Positions 1-6,032 of a stretch of 7,208 nt of DNA are shown here, piece after piece. Each line of letters opens with the position of its first letter. Positions within the stretch are counted from its first letter, which is position 1. Below the pieces are notes generated by a model. It was not told the DNA's origin. It worked only from the letters and a program-made list of their open reading frames with translations, and did not search any database. This DNA is from Spirosoma sp. (lineage in GTDB: Bacteria; Bacteroidota; Bacteroidia; Cytophagales; Spirosomataceae): the NCBI GenBank assembly GCA_028288385.1, contig JAQBNX010000659.1:1-7208 (forward strand), in the 5' to 3' direction. The position numbers were made by a program, and so were the translations under genes.

Positions 1-52
1 ATGGTAATCAATTGTTGCTATCCTGATCAAAAGTAATGAAACCCGATAAGGT

Positions 53-83
53 TTTGACTTTTTGCACCTGACACCTACATTGA
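53..83 (+). promoter_or_regulatory. Possible Bacteroidota-type promoter for the Crp/Fnr gene
   Basis: TTTG at 53-56 is followed after 19 bases by TACATTGA at 76-83. This resembles the Bacteroidota pattern of a TTG/TTTG -33 element and a TAnnTTTG -7 element, with mismatches in the last bases of the -7 box. It would start transcription near base 90 and give a leader of about 45 bases before the ATG at 136. The match is imperfect and such motifs are frequent by chance, so this is tentative. Bases 1-52 show no supportable gene; a short open frame running from base 1 to a TAA at 34-36 could be the tail of an upstream gene but cannot be judged. Confidence 0.3.
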
Positions 84-90
84 CTTATCG

Positions 91-120
91 TGGCTAATTA
101 CTACGTAGCGTCATAAGCCA
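91..120. promoter_or_regulatory. Imperfect dyad in the leader of the Crp/Fnr gene
   Basis: TGGCTAAT (91-98) pairs with ATAAGCCA (113-120) with one mismatch, and the 8-bp palindrome CTACGTAG (101-108) sits almost at its centre. It lies just after the proposed promoter and 15 bases before the start codon, a reasonable place for an operator or a leader hairpin. The sequence shows the symmetry; any role in control of the downstream regulator is inference. Confidence 0.3.
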
Positions 121-135
121 TCATCAATAGCTGTT

Positions 136-720
136 ATGCCTGATCCCTTACCTCAGTTAAAGCAGTTGGTAGAGGCCATTCAACCCATCTCGCCGGAGGA
201 ATGGCAGGATTTTTCACGTTGCTGGCGGCCCTTTTCGGCCAAACGGAAACAAATAATAACCGCGGCAGGAGAACGGGAAAACTACCTGTATTTCATTGTT
301 GAAGGCGTACAACGGGTATTTTATTTAGATGAACAAAACCGCGAGGCCACCCTAGTTTTTTCCTATCCTCCTTCGTTTGGGGGCGTTGTCGATTCGCTGA
401 TGCTGCAACTGCCCTCGCGCTATTATTTCGAAACGCTGACCTCATCGGTTTTTCTCCGGATTTCTATCCTGGACTTGCAGGCGGTTATGCACCGTAAACC
501 ACGGGTCGAGTCCATGATTCGATTAGGGATTACGCACGCTATGTCGGGCGTTCTGGAACGGCTGGTGGAACTTCAATGCTTCTCCTCAACTGATAAACTA
601 AAGACACTGCTACACCGGAGTCCCCATATTTTACAATTAGTGCCGCATAAATATTTAGCCAATTATATTGGTGTCGATCCCACCAATTTTAGTAAGCTGA
701 TCAACTCCATAAAGATATAA
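136..720 (+). CDS. Crp/Fnr-family transcriptional regulator
   Basis: This 194-residue protein has the two-part plan of a Crp/Fnr regulator. An N-terminal cyclic-nucleotide-binding-like beta barrel spans about residues 25-115, with LYFIVEGVQRVFY near 51-63 and FGG then PSR at 81-95. A helical linker follows, then a C-terminal helix-turn-helix at about 168-190 (LVPHKYLANYIGVDPTNFSKLI). The phosphate-binding cassette does not match the cAMP-binding form of CRP, and the only cysteines are at 29 and 148, so neither cAMP binding nor an Fnr-type iron-sulfur cluster is expected; the ligand is unknown. About 190 residues is the normal size for Bacteroidota members. The ATG at 136 is preferred because an in-frame stop lies at 106-108 with no ATG between. 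It is followed on the same strand by a DUF4345 gene, with a Crp/Fnr-type palindrome between them, so it may control that gene. The family call is firm; the regulon is unknown. Confidence 0.9.
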   Translation: MPDPLPQLKQLVEAIQPISPEEWQDFSRCWRPFSAKRKQIITAAGERENYLYFIVEGVQRVFYLDEQNREATLVFSYPPSFGGVVDSLMLQLPSRYYFETLTSSVFLRISILDLQAVMHRKPRVESMIRLGITHAMSGVLERLVELQCFSSTDKLKTLLHRSPHILQLVPHKYLANYIGVDPTNFSKLINSIKI

Positions 721-723
721 ATC

Positions 724-737
724 TTGGTAAATACCAA
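724..737. promoter_or_regulatory. Palindrome with Crp/Fnr-box geometry
   Basis: TTGGT (724-728) and ACCAA (733-737) form a perfect inverted repeat around four bases; the inner bases extend the symmetry to TTGGTA/TACCAA. Half-sites of five bases with a four-base spacer are the arrangement of the Fnr box (TTGAT-N4-ATCAA). The site lies 3 bases after the regulator's stop codon and 52 bases before the DUF4345 start. It is a candidate operator for the regulator encoded at 136-720 or a relative. Binding is inferred from geometry and position only. Confidence 0.4.
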
Positions 738-750
738 TAACCAGCCGGGC

Positions 751-776
751 ATGACGGCGCAATTTTGCCTTGTCAT
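751..776 (+). other. Hairpin upstream of the DUF4345 gene
   Basis: ATGAC (751-755) pairs with GTCAT (772-776), and GCAA (759-762) pairs with TTGC (765-768) around a two-base loop. The bases between can add two G-U pairs in RNA and leave one C-C mismatch. An A-run follows on the + strand, so this is not a rho-independent terminator for the upstream gene. It would lie in the leader of the next gene, ending 13 bases before its ATG, and could affect translation or be a protein-binding dyad. Confidence 0.3.
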
Positions 777-789
777 AAAAAACAAGGAC

Positions 790-1212
790 ATGCAAACGCA
801 AACCATTCTCAAACGAGCCGCACAGGGCTTTATTCTGTTGTCGGCGCTGGCCCTTCTATCGGTCAGTCTATTAGCCTTTTCAAACCCACAATCTGTCATG
901 GATCTGGTCCGGGTTGAACTAACAAACACCGATGCCTTCAGTTCAATTCGGGGCGTGTATGGCGGAGTGGGGCTAACTTTGGTCATCAGTCTGCTTTACC
1001 TGATGATCAGGGATGTTCTTAAAGGTCTTGCCTTTTTGTGCCTGCTATGGGGGTCATATGCCCTTTCTCGTACCATCACTATTTTTGTGGAGGGTGCACT
1101 GGGTGCGTTTGGGCGGCAATGGCTTATGATTGAATCCCTGTTTTTTGTTATCGCTTTAACCCTATTCTGGATGAACCGGAAAGCGGTCGAAACTACTCAG
1201 GCTAGTCACTAA
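790..1212 (+). CDS. DUF4345-type four-helix membrane protein
   Basis: A 140-residue integral membrane protein with four hydrophobic helices at about 11-30, 56-73, 78-98 and 111-128. The pattern fits the uncharacterised DUF4345 family: NPQSVMDLVRVEL (32-44) after the first helix, SSIRGVYGGVGL (51-62) entering the second, LSRTITIFVEG (92-102) after the third, and an E (115) inside the fourth. No biochemical function is known for the family. The open frame extends upstream to a TTG at 724 and an ATG at 751, but those added residues fall in a region of palindromes and are polar, whereas the ATG at 790 gives the normal N-terminus (MQTQTILKRAAQGF). AAGGA (784-788) ends one base before this ATG, too close for a typical Shine-Dalgarno. 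It follows the Crp/Fnr gene by 69 bases and may be co-transcribed with it or controlled by it. Confidence 0.8.
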   Translation: MQTQTILKRAAQGFILLSALALLSVSLLAFSNPQSVMDLVRVELTNTDAFSSIRGVYGGVGLTLVISLLYLMIRDVLKGLAFLCLLWGSYALSRTITIFVEGALGAFGRQWLMIESLFFVIALTLFWMNRKAVETTQASH

Positions 1213-1264
1213 GAAAAGGCTTTTAACAACCAACCTATCGAATTATAATCACGATTCTGAAGAC

Positions 1265-1295
1265 AAAAAAGCCCCGGCATCATGCCAGGGCTTTT
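1265..1295. terminator. Bidirectional rho-independent terminator
   Basis: AAAAGCCC (1267-1274) pairs with GGGCTTTT (1288-1295), and GGC (1276-1278) with GCC (1284-1286) around a five-base loop, leaving one C/A mismatch. On the minus strand the stem ends in a run of six T, a classical terminator for the lipoprotein gene (1328-1780). On the + strand it ends in TTTT and can also stop reading from the DUF4345 gene. It separates two convergent units. Confidence 0.85.
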
Positions 1296-1326
1296 GGGTT
1301 AGACAACCCGGTTTCAATAAACCGGG
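1296..1326 (-). other. Hairpin after the lipoprotein stop codon, with an alternative fold
   Basis: CCCGGTTT (1307-1314) and AAACCGGG (1319-1326) form a perfect 8-bp stem with a four-base loop, starting one base beyond the minus-strand stop codon. A second pairing, GGGTT (1296-1300) with AACCC (1305-1309), uses some of the same bases, so the two folds exclude each other. The stem lacks a T-run and precedes the true terminator; it probably stabilises the 3' end of the transcript or assists termination. Confidence 0.5.
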
Positions 1327-1327
1327 C

Positions 1328-1780
1328 TTACTGCTTCACCTGCACCGGCAAACCTTCCAGTTGGGCGTAGGTAAGTTTCCACGTATCGTCGGTGCCTTTT
1401 TTCCAGAGTAGAATAAAATTGCCTTCACCAATGCCGTGGGGCTGGCCAGGGCTATCTGGTAAGACATCGACGGAGTACGTACCGGCTTCGTAGGCGGTTT
1501 TTGAGTCTGCCGACGAACTCACTACGTTCGTTTTCAGGTCGGTCAGCGTCGGCAGCGTTTCACGTACCCACTTCTGGGCTACTTCCGACTTACCTTTGAA
1601 ATGGGTGCTGCCCTGCAAAAAGTGGACATCTTCGGCCAGGAATGAGATGATCTTCTCGGTATCCTTATTGTTCCAGGCACCAATAAACTGCTGATTCAAA
1701 TCCTGTACGTTAACCGCGTCGCCCGGCGAGCAAGCAGTGGTGGTTAACGTAATGAATAAGACAAAAATAAGCGCTTTCAT
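1328..1780 (-). CDS. NTF2/SnoaL-like lipoprotein (DUF4440-like)
   Basis: This 150-residue protein begins with a short signal (MKALIFVLFITLTTTAC) whose Cys17 is a plausible lipidation site; the residues before it (TTA) are a relaxed lipobox. The mature part fits the cone-shaped NTF2-like fold: an N-terminal helix with QQFIGAWNNKDTEKIISFLAEDVHFLQG (30-57), FKGKSEVAQKWV (61-72), then beta strands including TAYEAGTYSVDVLP (95-108) and GEGNFILLWKKGTDDTWKLTYAQLEGLP (118-145). Members include enzymes such as polyketide cyclases and many small-ligand-binding proteins of unknown role. No catalytic set can be assigned here, so only a periplasm-side membrane-anchored NTF2-like protein is claimed. It lies 39 bases downstream of the glycine-zipper gene on the same strand and is probably co-transcribed with it, ending at the terminator at 1265-1295. 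Confidence 0.75.
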   Translation of the reverse strand: MKALIFVLFITLTTTACSPGDAVNVQDLNQQFIGAWNNKDTEKIISFLAEDVHFLQGSTHFKGKSEVAQKWVRETLPTLTDLKTNVVSSSADSKTAYEAGTYSVDVLPDSPGQPHGIGEGNFILLWKKGTDDTWKLTYAQLEGLPVQVKQ

Positions 1781-1819
1781 CGTGTGTGGGATTGGTGGAA
1801 AATATAGGCTCTTCAGCCA

Positions 1820-2446
1820 TTACCAGCTTTTCCGGCGTATTTCCGAGGTCGGATAAGCCGAAGACGGGTCGCCATAAGACGGGTTGGGCAGGAAAAGCGC
1901 ATTGCTCGTGTTCGGACCCGATACAGTCTGAGCACTGAAGGAATTGGCGGCAAGGGCAGCCCCAATACCAGCCGCAGCGGCAGTTGCTCCGACCGCAGCA
2001 TGAGCGGCTTTATGATGCACTGCAACCGCTGGCGCTGGACGATTGATCACCGTGGCTGGCTTGTTGGCAGCTGCAGCCGCTTCCTGACGGGCCAATTGAG
2101 CTTCTTGCCGGGCTTCTGCAGCCTCCTGTCGGTTCTCGGCCGCTTGCCGACGGTTTTCGGCGGCTTCGCGTTCAGCAGCGGCAATGCGGTCATTGGTCTT
2201 GCGCCGGTTATCCATACCCTTGCCAATGCCATAGCCAGCTGCACCACCGGCTACCCCACCAATGAGGCCGCCAACTACGCGATTGCGTTTGTTGATGATG
2301 GCACCGGCGGCACCACCCACGCCTGCACCAATGGCAGTACCTTTTACCTGTGGAGACCAGCGCGGCTTTTGCTGTGCCTGCACCGAAGAGGCAAACACCA
2401 GCGCCAGCAATATAATCAGACTAATAGATGCATGAATCGTTTTCAT
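1820..2446 (-). CDS. Secreted YMGG-like glycine-zipper protein with heptad repeats
   Basis: A 208-residue envelope protein of unknown function. Residues 1-24 are a signal peptide, likely cleaved after VQA24. Residues 36-78 are a glycine zipper (GTAIGAGVGGAAGAI, then VVGGLIGGVAGGAAGYGIGKG), two membrane-active segments joined by the basic turn NKRNR, as in YMGG-like and 17-kDa-antigen-type proteins. Residues 88-122 are five charged heptads of the AAENRQE type, probably a helix or coiled coil. A His/Ala/Gly-rich stretch (about 144-168) could be another membrane-associated segment. The tail is rich in N, P, S and Y and ends KSW. The frame extends upstream to 2500, but the ATG at 2446 starts exactly at the signal peptide (MKTIHASISLIILLAL). 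No Shine-Dalgarno is evident. Glycine-zipper proteins often sit in or perturb the outer membrane or respond to envelope stress; a role here is inference only. Confidence 0.75.
   Translation of the reverse strand: MKTIHASISLIILLALVFASSVQAQQKPRWSPQVKGTAIGAGVGGAAGAIINKRNRVVGGLIGGVAGGAAGYGIGKGMDNRRKTNDRIAAAEREAAENRRQAAENRQEAAEARQEAQLARQEAAAAANKPATVINRPAPAVAVHHKAAHAAVGATAAAAGIGAALAANSFSAQTVSGPNTSNALFLPNPSYGDPSSAYPTSEIRRKSW
2081..2185 (-). repeat. Five degenerate 21-bp units encoding heptads
   Basis: Within the glycine-zipper gene the protein repeats IAAAERE, AAENRRQ, AAENRQE, AAEARQE and AQLARQE (residues 88-122). The DNA shows a matching 21-base rhythm of similar gcttc/cggcc/tgncg words. The units are diverged, so this is an old internal duplication within a gene. 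Unit number may differ among relatives. Confidence 0.7.
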
Positions 2447-2645
2447 AGCGTTACGAACTTGATTTAGTTGGTGTAAATAACAAACTCGGTTATTGGACAA
2501 TCAACTGGTTAAAAGGTTTACTGACCGATTGGTTTACGGGTACTATAACCGCTGAACCAATTGTTTGTTGTGCACAGGTTAGCTTGTGCCAATGCAAGTA
2601 AACCCATGCCGCATTGTCCTTTACGTTTTTTCCAATCTGTTTATT
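2447..2645. promoter_or_regulatory. Divergent intergenic region with repeats
   Basis: These 199 bases separate the starts of the glycine-zipper gene (minus) and the esterase gene (plus) and must hold both promoters. GGTTTAC occurs twice in direct order (2515-2521 and 2531-2537, 16 bases apart), and ATTGGTT (2528-2534) is inverted as AACCAAT (2555-2561). TAGCTTGT (2580-2587) resembles a Bacteroidota -7 box for the esterase, with TTG at 2561-2563, a somewhat short spacing. Promoter assignment is weak; the repeats are directly visible. Confidence 0.4.
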
Positions 2646-4271
2646 ATGAGAACTCTGATAAGTTTATCCCTATTAACTATCCCGTTAGCGTTTGGGGCCG
2701 CTGCCCAGCAACCATCGGCGTTACGTGTCAAAACAGCCAACGGCTTAGTTGAGGGCACATCCGAAGCCAGTGGCGTTCGCTCCTTCAAAGGCATTCCATT
2801 CGCCCAGCCGCCCGTGGGCGACCTGCGCTGGAAAGAACCCCAACCTGCGAAAAACTGGACCGACGTACGCTCGGCGAAAAAATTTGGTCCCCGTGCTATG
2901 CAGCGTGCCGTTTTTGGCGATATGGGATTCCGCTCCGACGGCATGAGCGAAGATTGCCTCTACCTGAACGTATGGACGCCCGCTAAATCGGCTAACGATC
3001 GTTTGCCTGTGCTGGTTTACTTCTACGGGGGCGGATTTATAGCCGGCGACGGCTCGGAAGGCCGCTACGACGGAGAGAGCATGTCGCGCAAAGGCATTGT
3101 AGCCATCACGGTCAACTATCGGCTTGGCGCATTTGGATTTATGGCCCACCCCGAACTCACGGCCGAATCGCCCCACAAAGCATCGAGTAACTACGGCTAC
3201 CTCGACCAGAGTGCAGCGCTACGCTGGGTGCAGGAGAACATTGCGGCTTTTGGTGGCGATCCTAAAAAGGTAATCATCGCGGGTGAGTCGGCAGGGTCTG
3301 TATCCGTAAGTGCTCAGATGGCCTCACCCCTGTCAAAAAATCTGATAGCCGGGGCCATTGGCGAAAGTGGTTCGCTCCTGGGAACGCTGCCACCAACGGC
3401 GCTGGCCGACGCTGAACAAAGCGGGCTGAAGTTTGCTGAGCAGGTAGGTGCGAAAACGCTGGCCGAATTGCGCGCCATACCCGCTGACAAACTGCTTGAA
3501 GCCACGGCGAATCCAAAGACCCCCCGCTTTTCATCAACCGTCGATGGGTATTTCTTTCCTAAAGCACCAATGGCCATTTTCGCGGCTGGTGAGCAGGCTC
3601 AAGTGCCCTTGCTGGTTGGCTGGAACACCGAAGAGAGTGGCGCACGGGCAATATTAGGTCAGGAGAAGCCAACGGTCGAAAACTACACCAAAGCCGTTCA
3701 AAGACTTTATGGCGAGCGCGCCGATCAGGTCTTGAAAGCCTATGGAGCCACGACAGACGAAGCCGTTGAGCAGGTGGCTACCGACCTGGCCAGCGACCGC
3801 TTCATTGGCTACAGCACCTGGAAGTGGAGCGATCTGCACAGCAAAACGGGGGGCAATAAACCGGTCTACCGCTATTTGTATGCCCGCCCACGCCCTGCTA
3901 TGACCCCGGAAATGGGTAATGCTTCGGCAGGCTTAGCCGGTGGCGTCATGAGAGATGGTTCGGCTAAACCACAGCCAGCTCCCAAGGGCGCTGTTCACTC
4001 AGCCGAGATCGAGTATGCAATGGGTAACCTGGGTTACAACAAAGTATATGCCTGGACAAAAGACGATTATAAGGTGTCGGAAGTGATGCAGAATTACTTT
4101 GCCAACTTCATTAAAAAGTTTAATCCCAACGGCCCTGGTTTGCCAAACTGGCCTGCTGTGAGCACAACGGGTCCTGTCCAGTACATGCGCATCGACGTTG
4201 ATACCCACGCTGTAACTGAGCAGCACCGGGACCGGTATATGTTCCTAGATCAGGCATCGGCAAGGCCCTAA
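2646..4271 (+). CDS. Secreted type-B carboxylesterase
   Basis: This 541-residue alpha/beta-hydrolase hydrolyses carboxylic ester bonds; its natural substrate cannot be told from sequence. Residues 1-20 are a signal peptide (MRTLISLSLLTIPLAFGAAA), so it acts in the periplasm or outside the cell. Family marks appear in order: FKGIPFAQPPVGDLRW (47-62), EDCLYLNVWTP (102-112), the oxyanion-hole GGGF (128-131), and the nucleophile elbow GESAG with Ser215. The acid is probably Glu330 (GWNTEE) and the base His451 (GAVHSAEIEYAMGN), so the triad looks intact. The size is usual for the family (PnbA-like). The frame opens earlier, at 2586, but those 20 extra residues precede a complete signal peptide, so ATG 2646 is preferred. 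It is transcribed alone, divergently from the glycine-zipper gene, and ends before a strong terminator. Nothing ties it functionally to the efflux operon it converges with. Confidence 0.93.
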   Translation: MRTLISLSLLTIPLAFGAAAQQPSALRVKTANGLVEGTSEASGVRSFKGIPFAQPPVGDLRWKEPQPAKNWTDVRSAKKFGPRAMQRAVFGDMGFRSDGMSEDCLYLNVWTPAKSANDRLPVLVYFYGGGFIAGDGSEGRYDGESMSRKGIVAITVNYRLGAFGFMAHPELTAESPHKASSNYGYLDQSAALRWVQENIAAFGGDPKKVIIAGESAGSVSVSAQMASPLSKNLIAGAIGESGSLLGTLPPTALADAEQSGLKFAEQVGAKTLAELRAIPADKLLEATANPKTPRFSSTVDGYFFPKAPMAIFAAGEQAQVPLLVGWNTEESGARAILGQEKPTVENYTKAVQRLYGERADQVLKAYGATTDEAVEQVATDLASDRFIGYSTWKWSDLHSKTGGNKPVYRYLYARPRPAMTPEMGNASAGLAGGVMRDGSAKPQPAPKGAVHSAEIEYAMGNLGYNKVYAWTKDDYKVSEVMQNYFANFIKKFNPNGPGLPNWPAVSTTGPVQYMRIDVDTHAVTEQHRDRYMFLDQASARP

Positions 4272-4321
4272 CGGTAAGCGTCAGCCCTAAATAATCCATG
4301 GGCAGAAGCCAGAACAGATTT

Positions 4322-4367
4322 GACAAACTAAAAAGCCGGTCTATACTGACCGGCTTTTTAGTTTGTC
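4322..4367. terminator. Bidirectional terminator, perfect 20-bp stem
   Basis: Bases 4322-4341 and 4348-4367 are a perfect 20-bp inverted repeat around a six-base loop. The GC core GCCGGTC/GACCGGC is flanked by a five-A and a five-T run, so it works as a rho-independent terminator in both directions. It lies between the stop of the esterase (+) and the stop of the efflux transporter (-) and should insulate these convergent units. Confidence 0.93.
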
Positions 4368-4390
4368 GCCAGGAATAATAGCGCCTAACT

Positions 4391-5950
4391 TTAATCCATT
4401 GCCATTTCGACGTGGGCCGGTGCTTCAATTTTCTTGCCGATAAATAAAAGCAGCAGGGGTACGCAGATCAGGAAAAAAGCGCCGATGACCAGAAACGCAT
4501 CGGCATACGTCATCACCAAGGCTTGTTTAATAACAGCGCCCTGCATAATTCCGTAGGCTTTGCTCGTAGCTGCCATTAACGCATCGCCCTTCGAAAGAAA
4601 CAGGTTGGTATACTGCCGAATGCGGTCGACCGACATCGGGTTATAAATTGATACGTTATCGCCAAGCCGCGAAGCATGGAACATGGTGCGGGTTGAGATA
4701 TAGGTGGTCATAATGGCCGTTCCGAACGTACCGCCCAACTGCCGGATCATCCCGGTGAGAGCTGAGCCCTGCGGAATTTCAACGTTTTTAAGGTCAGACA
4801 ACGTAATGGTCGTCAGCGGGATGAAGATCATGCCCATCCCAACACCCCGGACAATGAGTGGCCAGAAAAAATAGTCGGGGCCGGCAGCCAGACTAATCGC
4901 CGATAAATCAAAGCAAAAGCCAAAGAACAGGAGAAAGCCAATAGCCGCATACCAGATGGGTGAGATATAGTTTTTACTAAGCAGCCCTCCCACTACCGGC
5001 ATCATCATACCCGTCATAATAGAACCTGGCATCAGCAGCAGGCCTGTCTGGCTGGCGGTGAATCCCAGAATGGTCTGACAGAAAACCGGGATAATAAAGA
5101 CCGATGCAAACAAGCCAAAACCGAGTATGAAATTAAACAGCGTACCGACCGCAAACCGACGCTGAAGCAGCAAACGCAGGTCCAGAATGGGCAATTTCAC
5201 GGCCAGCTGCCGCCAGATAAAACCAACCAGTCCCACGCCTGCCACCAGCGACATGCCAACGATGAAAGAGGAATCGAACCAATCTTTTTCGTGGCCTTTT
5301 TCCAGAATGATCTGCAGCCCACCGATACCCATAATCAGGAGAATCAGGGCCAGCCAGTCCATATTACCTGCCGCTACCTTCTCTGCGGGTTCCTTAATAT
5401 AGGTATACGTTAGGAACGTAGCCAGAATGCCGAATGGAATATTGATGTAAAATACCCAGTTCCAGGACAGGTTATCCGTAATATAACCGCCCAGCGTTGG
5501 GCCAATAGACGGACCAATAATGACGCCCATGCCGAAAATAGCGTTGGCAATACCCAGATCCTCTTTTGGGAATGTCTGAATCAGAATGGATTGGGCTGTA
5601 GTGAGCAGTCCGCCCCCGCCAATACCCTGCACCACCCGAAAGAATACCAGTTCCCAGACGTTGGTAGACGTACCGCAGAACACAGAGGCAACAGTGAACA
5701 AGACAATGGAAGCAGCGAAGTAATTCCGGCGGCCCAGCTTAGCCGTCAGCCAGCCCGACATAGTAATCATAACGGCACTGGCGGCCGCATAGCCCGTAAC
5801 GACCCAGCTAATGTCGCCCAGCGATGCGCCGAGGTTGCCCATCATCTGGTTCAGCGTTACGTTAACGATCGACGAGTCGATTGTTTGCAGCAGGGCGGCC
5901 GTCGTCACCGTCAGCACAACGACCCATTTATCAAAACCTAAATTCTTCAT
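4391..5950 (-). CDS. emrB: DHA2-family multidrug transporter, EmrB type
   Basis: A 519-residue inner-membrane drug:proton antiporter of the major facilitator superfamily with 14 predicted helices. Helix 1 carries LLQTIDSSIVNVTLN (20-34), the DHA motif with an acidic residue (Asp25) in the membrane. Motif A follows helix 2 (GWLTAKLGRRNY, 66-77). RVVQGIGGGGLL (105-115) is in helix 4, and the antiporter motif C is in helix 5 (GMGVIIGPSIGPTLGGYI, 140-157), then SWNWVFYINIPFGI (162-175). Later helices lie at about 268-292, 302-323, 333-355, 361-384 and 483-505. A long loop (about 422-480) before the last helix is usual for EmrB. It follows the EmrA-like adaptor by 82 bases on the same strand, so the two should form one pump with an outer-membrane channel. 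The substrate range cannot be told from sequence. No Shine-Dalgarno is evident before the ATG. Confidence 0.93.
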   Translation of the reverse strand: MKNLGFDKWVVVLTVTTAALLQTIDSSIVNVTLNQMMGNLGASLGDISWVVTGYAAASAVMITMSGWLTAKLGRRNYFAASIVLFTVASVFCGTSTNVWELVFFRVVQGIGGGGLLTTAQSILIQTFPKEDLGIANAIFGMGVIIGPSIGPTLGGYITDNLSWNWVFYINIPFGILATFLTYTYIKEPAEKVAAGNMDWLALILLIMGIGGLQIILEKGHEKDWFDSSFIVGMSLVAGVGLVGFIWRQLAVKLPILDLRLLLQRRFAVGTLFNFILGFGLFASVFIIPVFCQTILGFTASQTGLLLMPGSIMTGMMMPVVGGLLSKNYISPIWYAAIGFLLFFGFCFDLSAISLAAGPDYFFWPLIVRGVGMGMIFIPLTTITLSDLKNVEIPQGSALTGMIRQLGGTFGTAIMTTYISTRTMFHASRLGDNVSIYNPMSVDRIRQYTNLFLSKGDALMAATSKAYGIMQGAVIKQALVMTYADAFLVIGAFFLICVPLLLLFIGKKIEAPAHVEMAMD

Positions 5951-5973
5951 AACCGAACTCTATTGGTGAAATC

Positions 5974-6024
5974 ATTTGGCTGGCTGAAGACCGATGTTGG
6001 CCATCTGTCCTAAGCCAGCCAAAT
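5974..6024 (-). promoter_or_regulatory. Long hairpin between the adaptor and transporter genes
   Basis: ATTTGGCTGGCT (5974-5985) and AGCCAGCCAAAT (6013-6024) form a perfect 12-bp inverted repeat enclosing 27 bases. Inside, GATG (5993-5996) and CATC (6002-6005) can form a small inner stem. In the operon mRNA it begins 8 bases after the emrA stop codon and ends 23 bases before the emrB start. No T-run follows it on the minus strand, so it is not a classical terminator. It could slow RNA decay, reduce read-through, or control translation of the transporter; which is unknown. Confidence 0.6.
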
Positions 6025-6032
6025 AAAAACCG

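Noticed and set aside
15..30. TTGCT and ATCAA half-sites upstream of the Crp/Fnr gene, considered as an autoregulatory box
   Set aside because: Spacing is six bases rather than four and the halves are not complementary at the fourth position, so it does not match the 724-737 palindrome or the Fnr box.
1..36. Open frame from base 1 to a TAA at 34-36, possibly the end of an upstream gene
   Set aside because: Only 11 codons are visible, with no recognisable family ending; too short to support.
2000..2467. 155-codon open frame on the + strand opposite the glycine-zipper gene
   Set aside because: It is antisense to a gene with a signal peptide and glycine zipper; its composition reflects the complement of that repeat-rich gene and it shows no domain.
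2745..3176. 143-codon minus-strand frame within the esterase gene
   Set aside because: It overlaps the conserved esterase motifs and has no features of its own.
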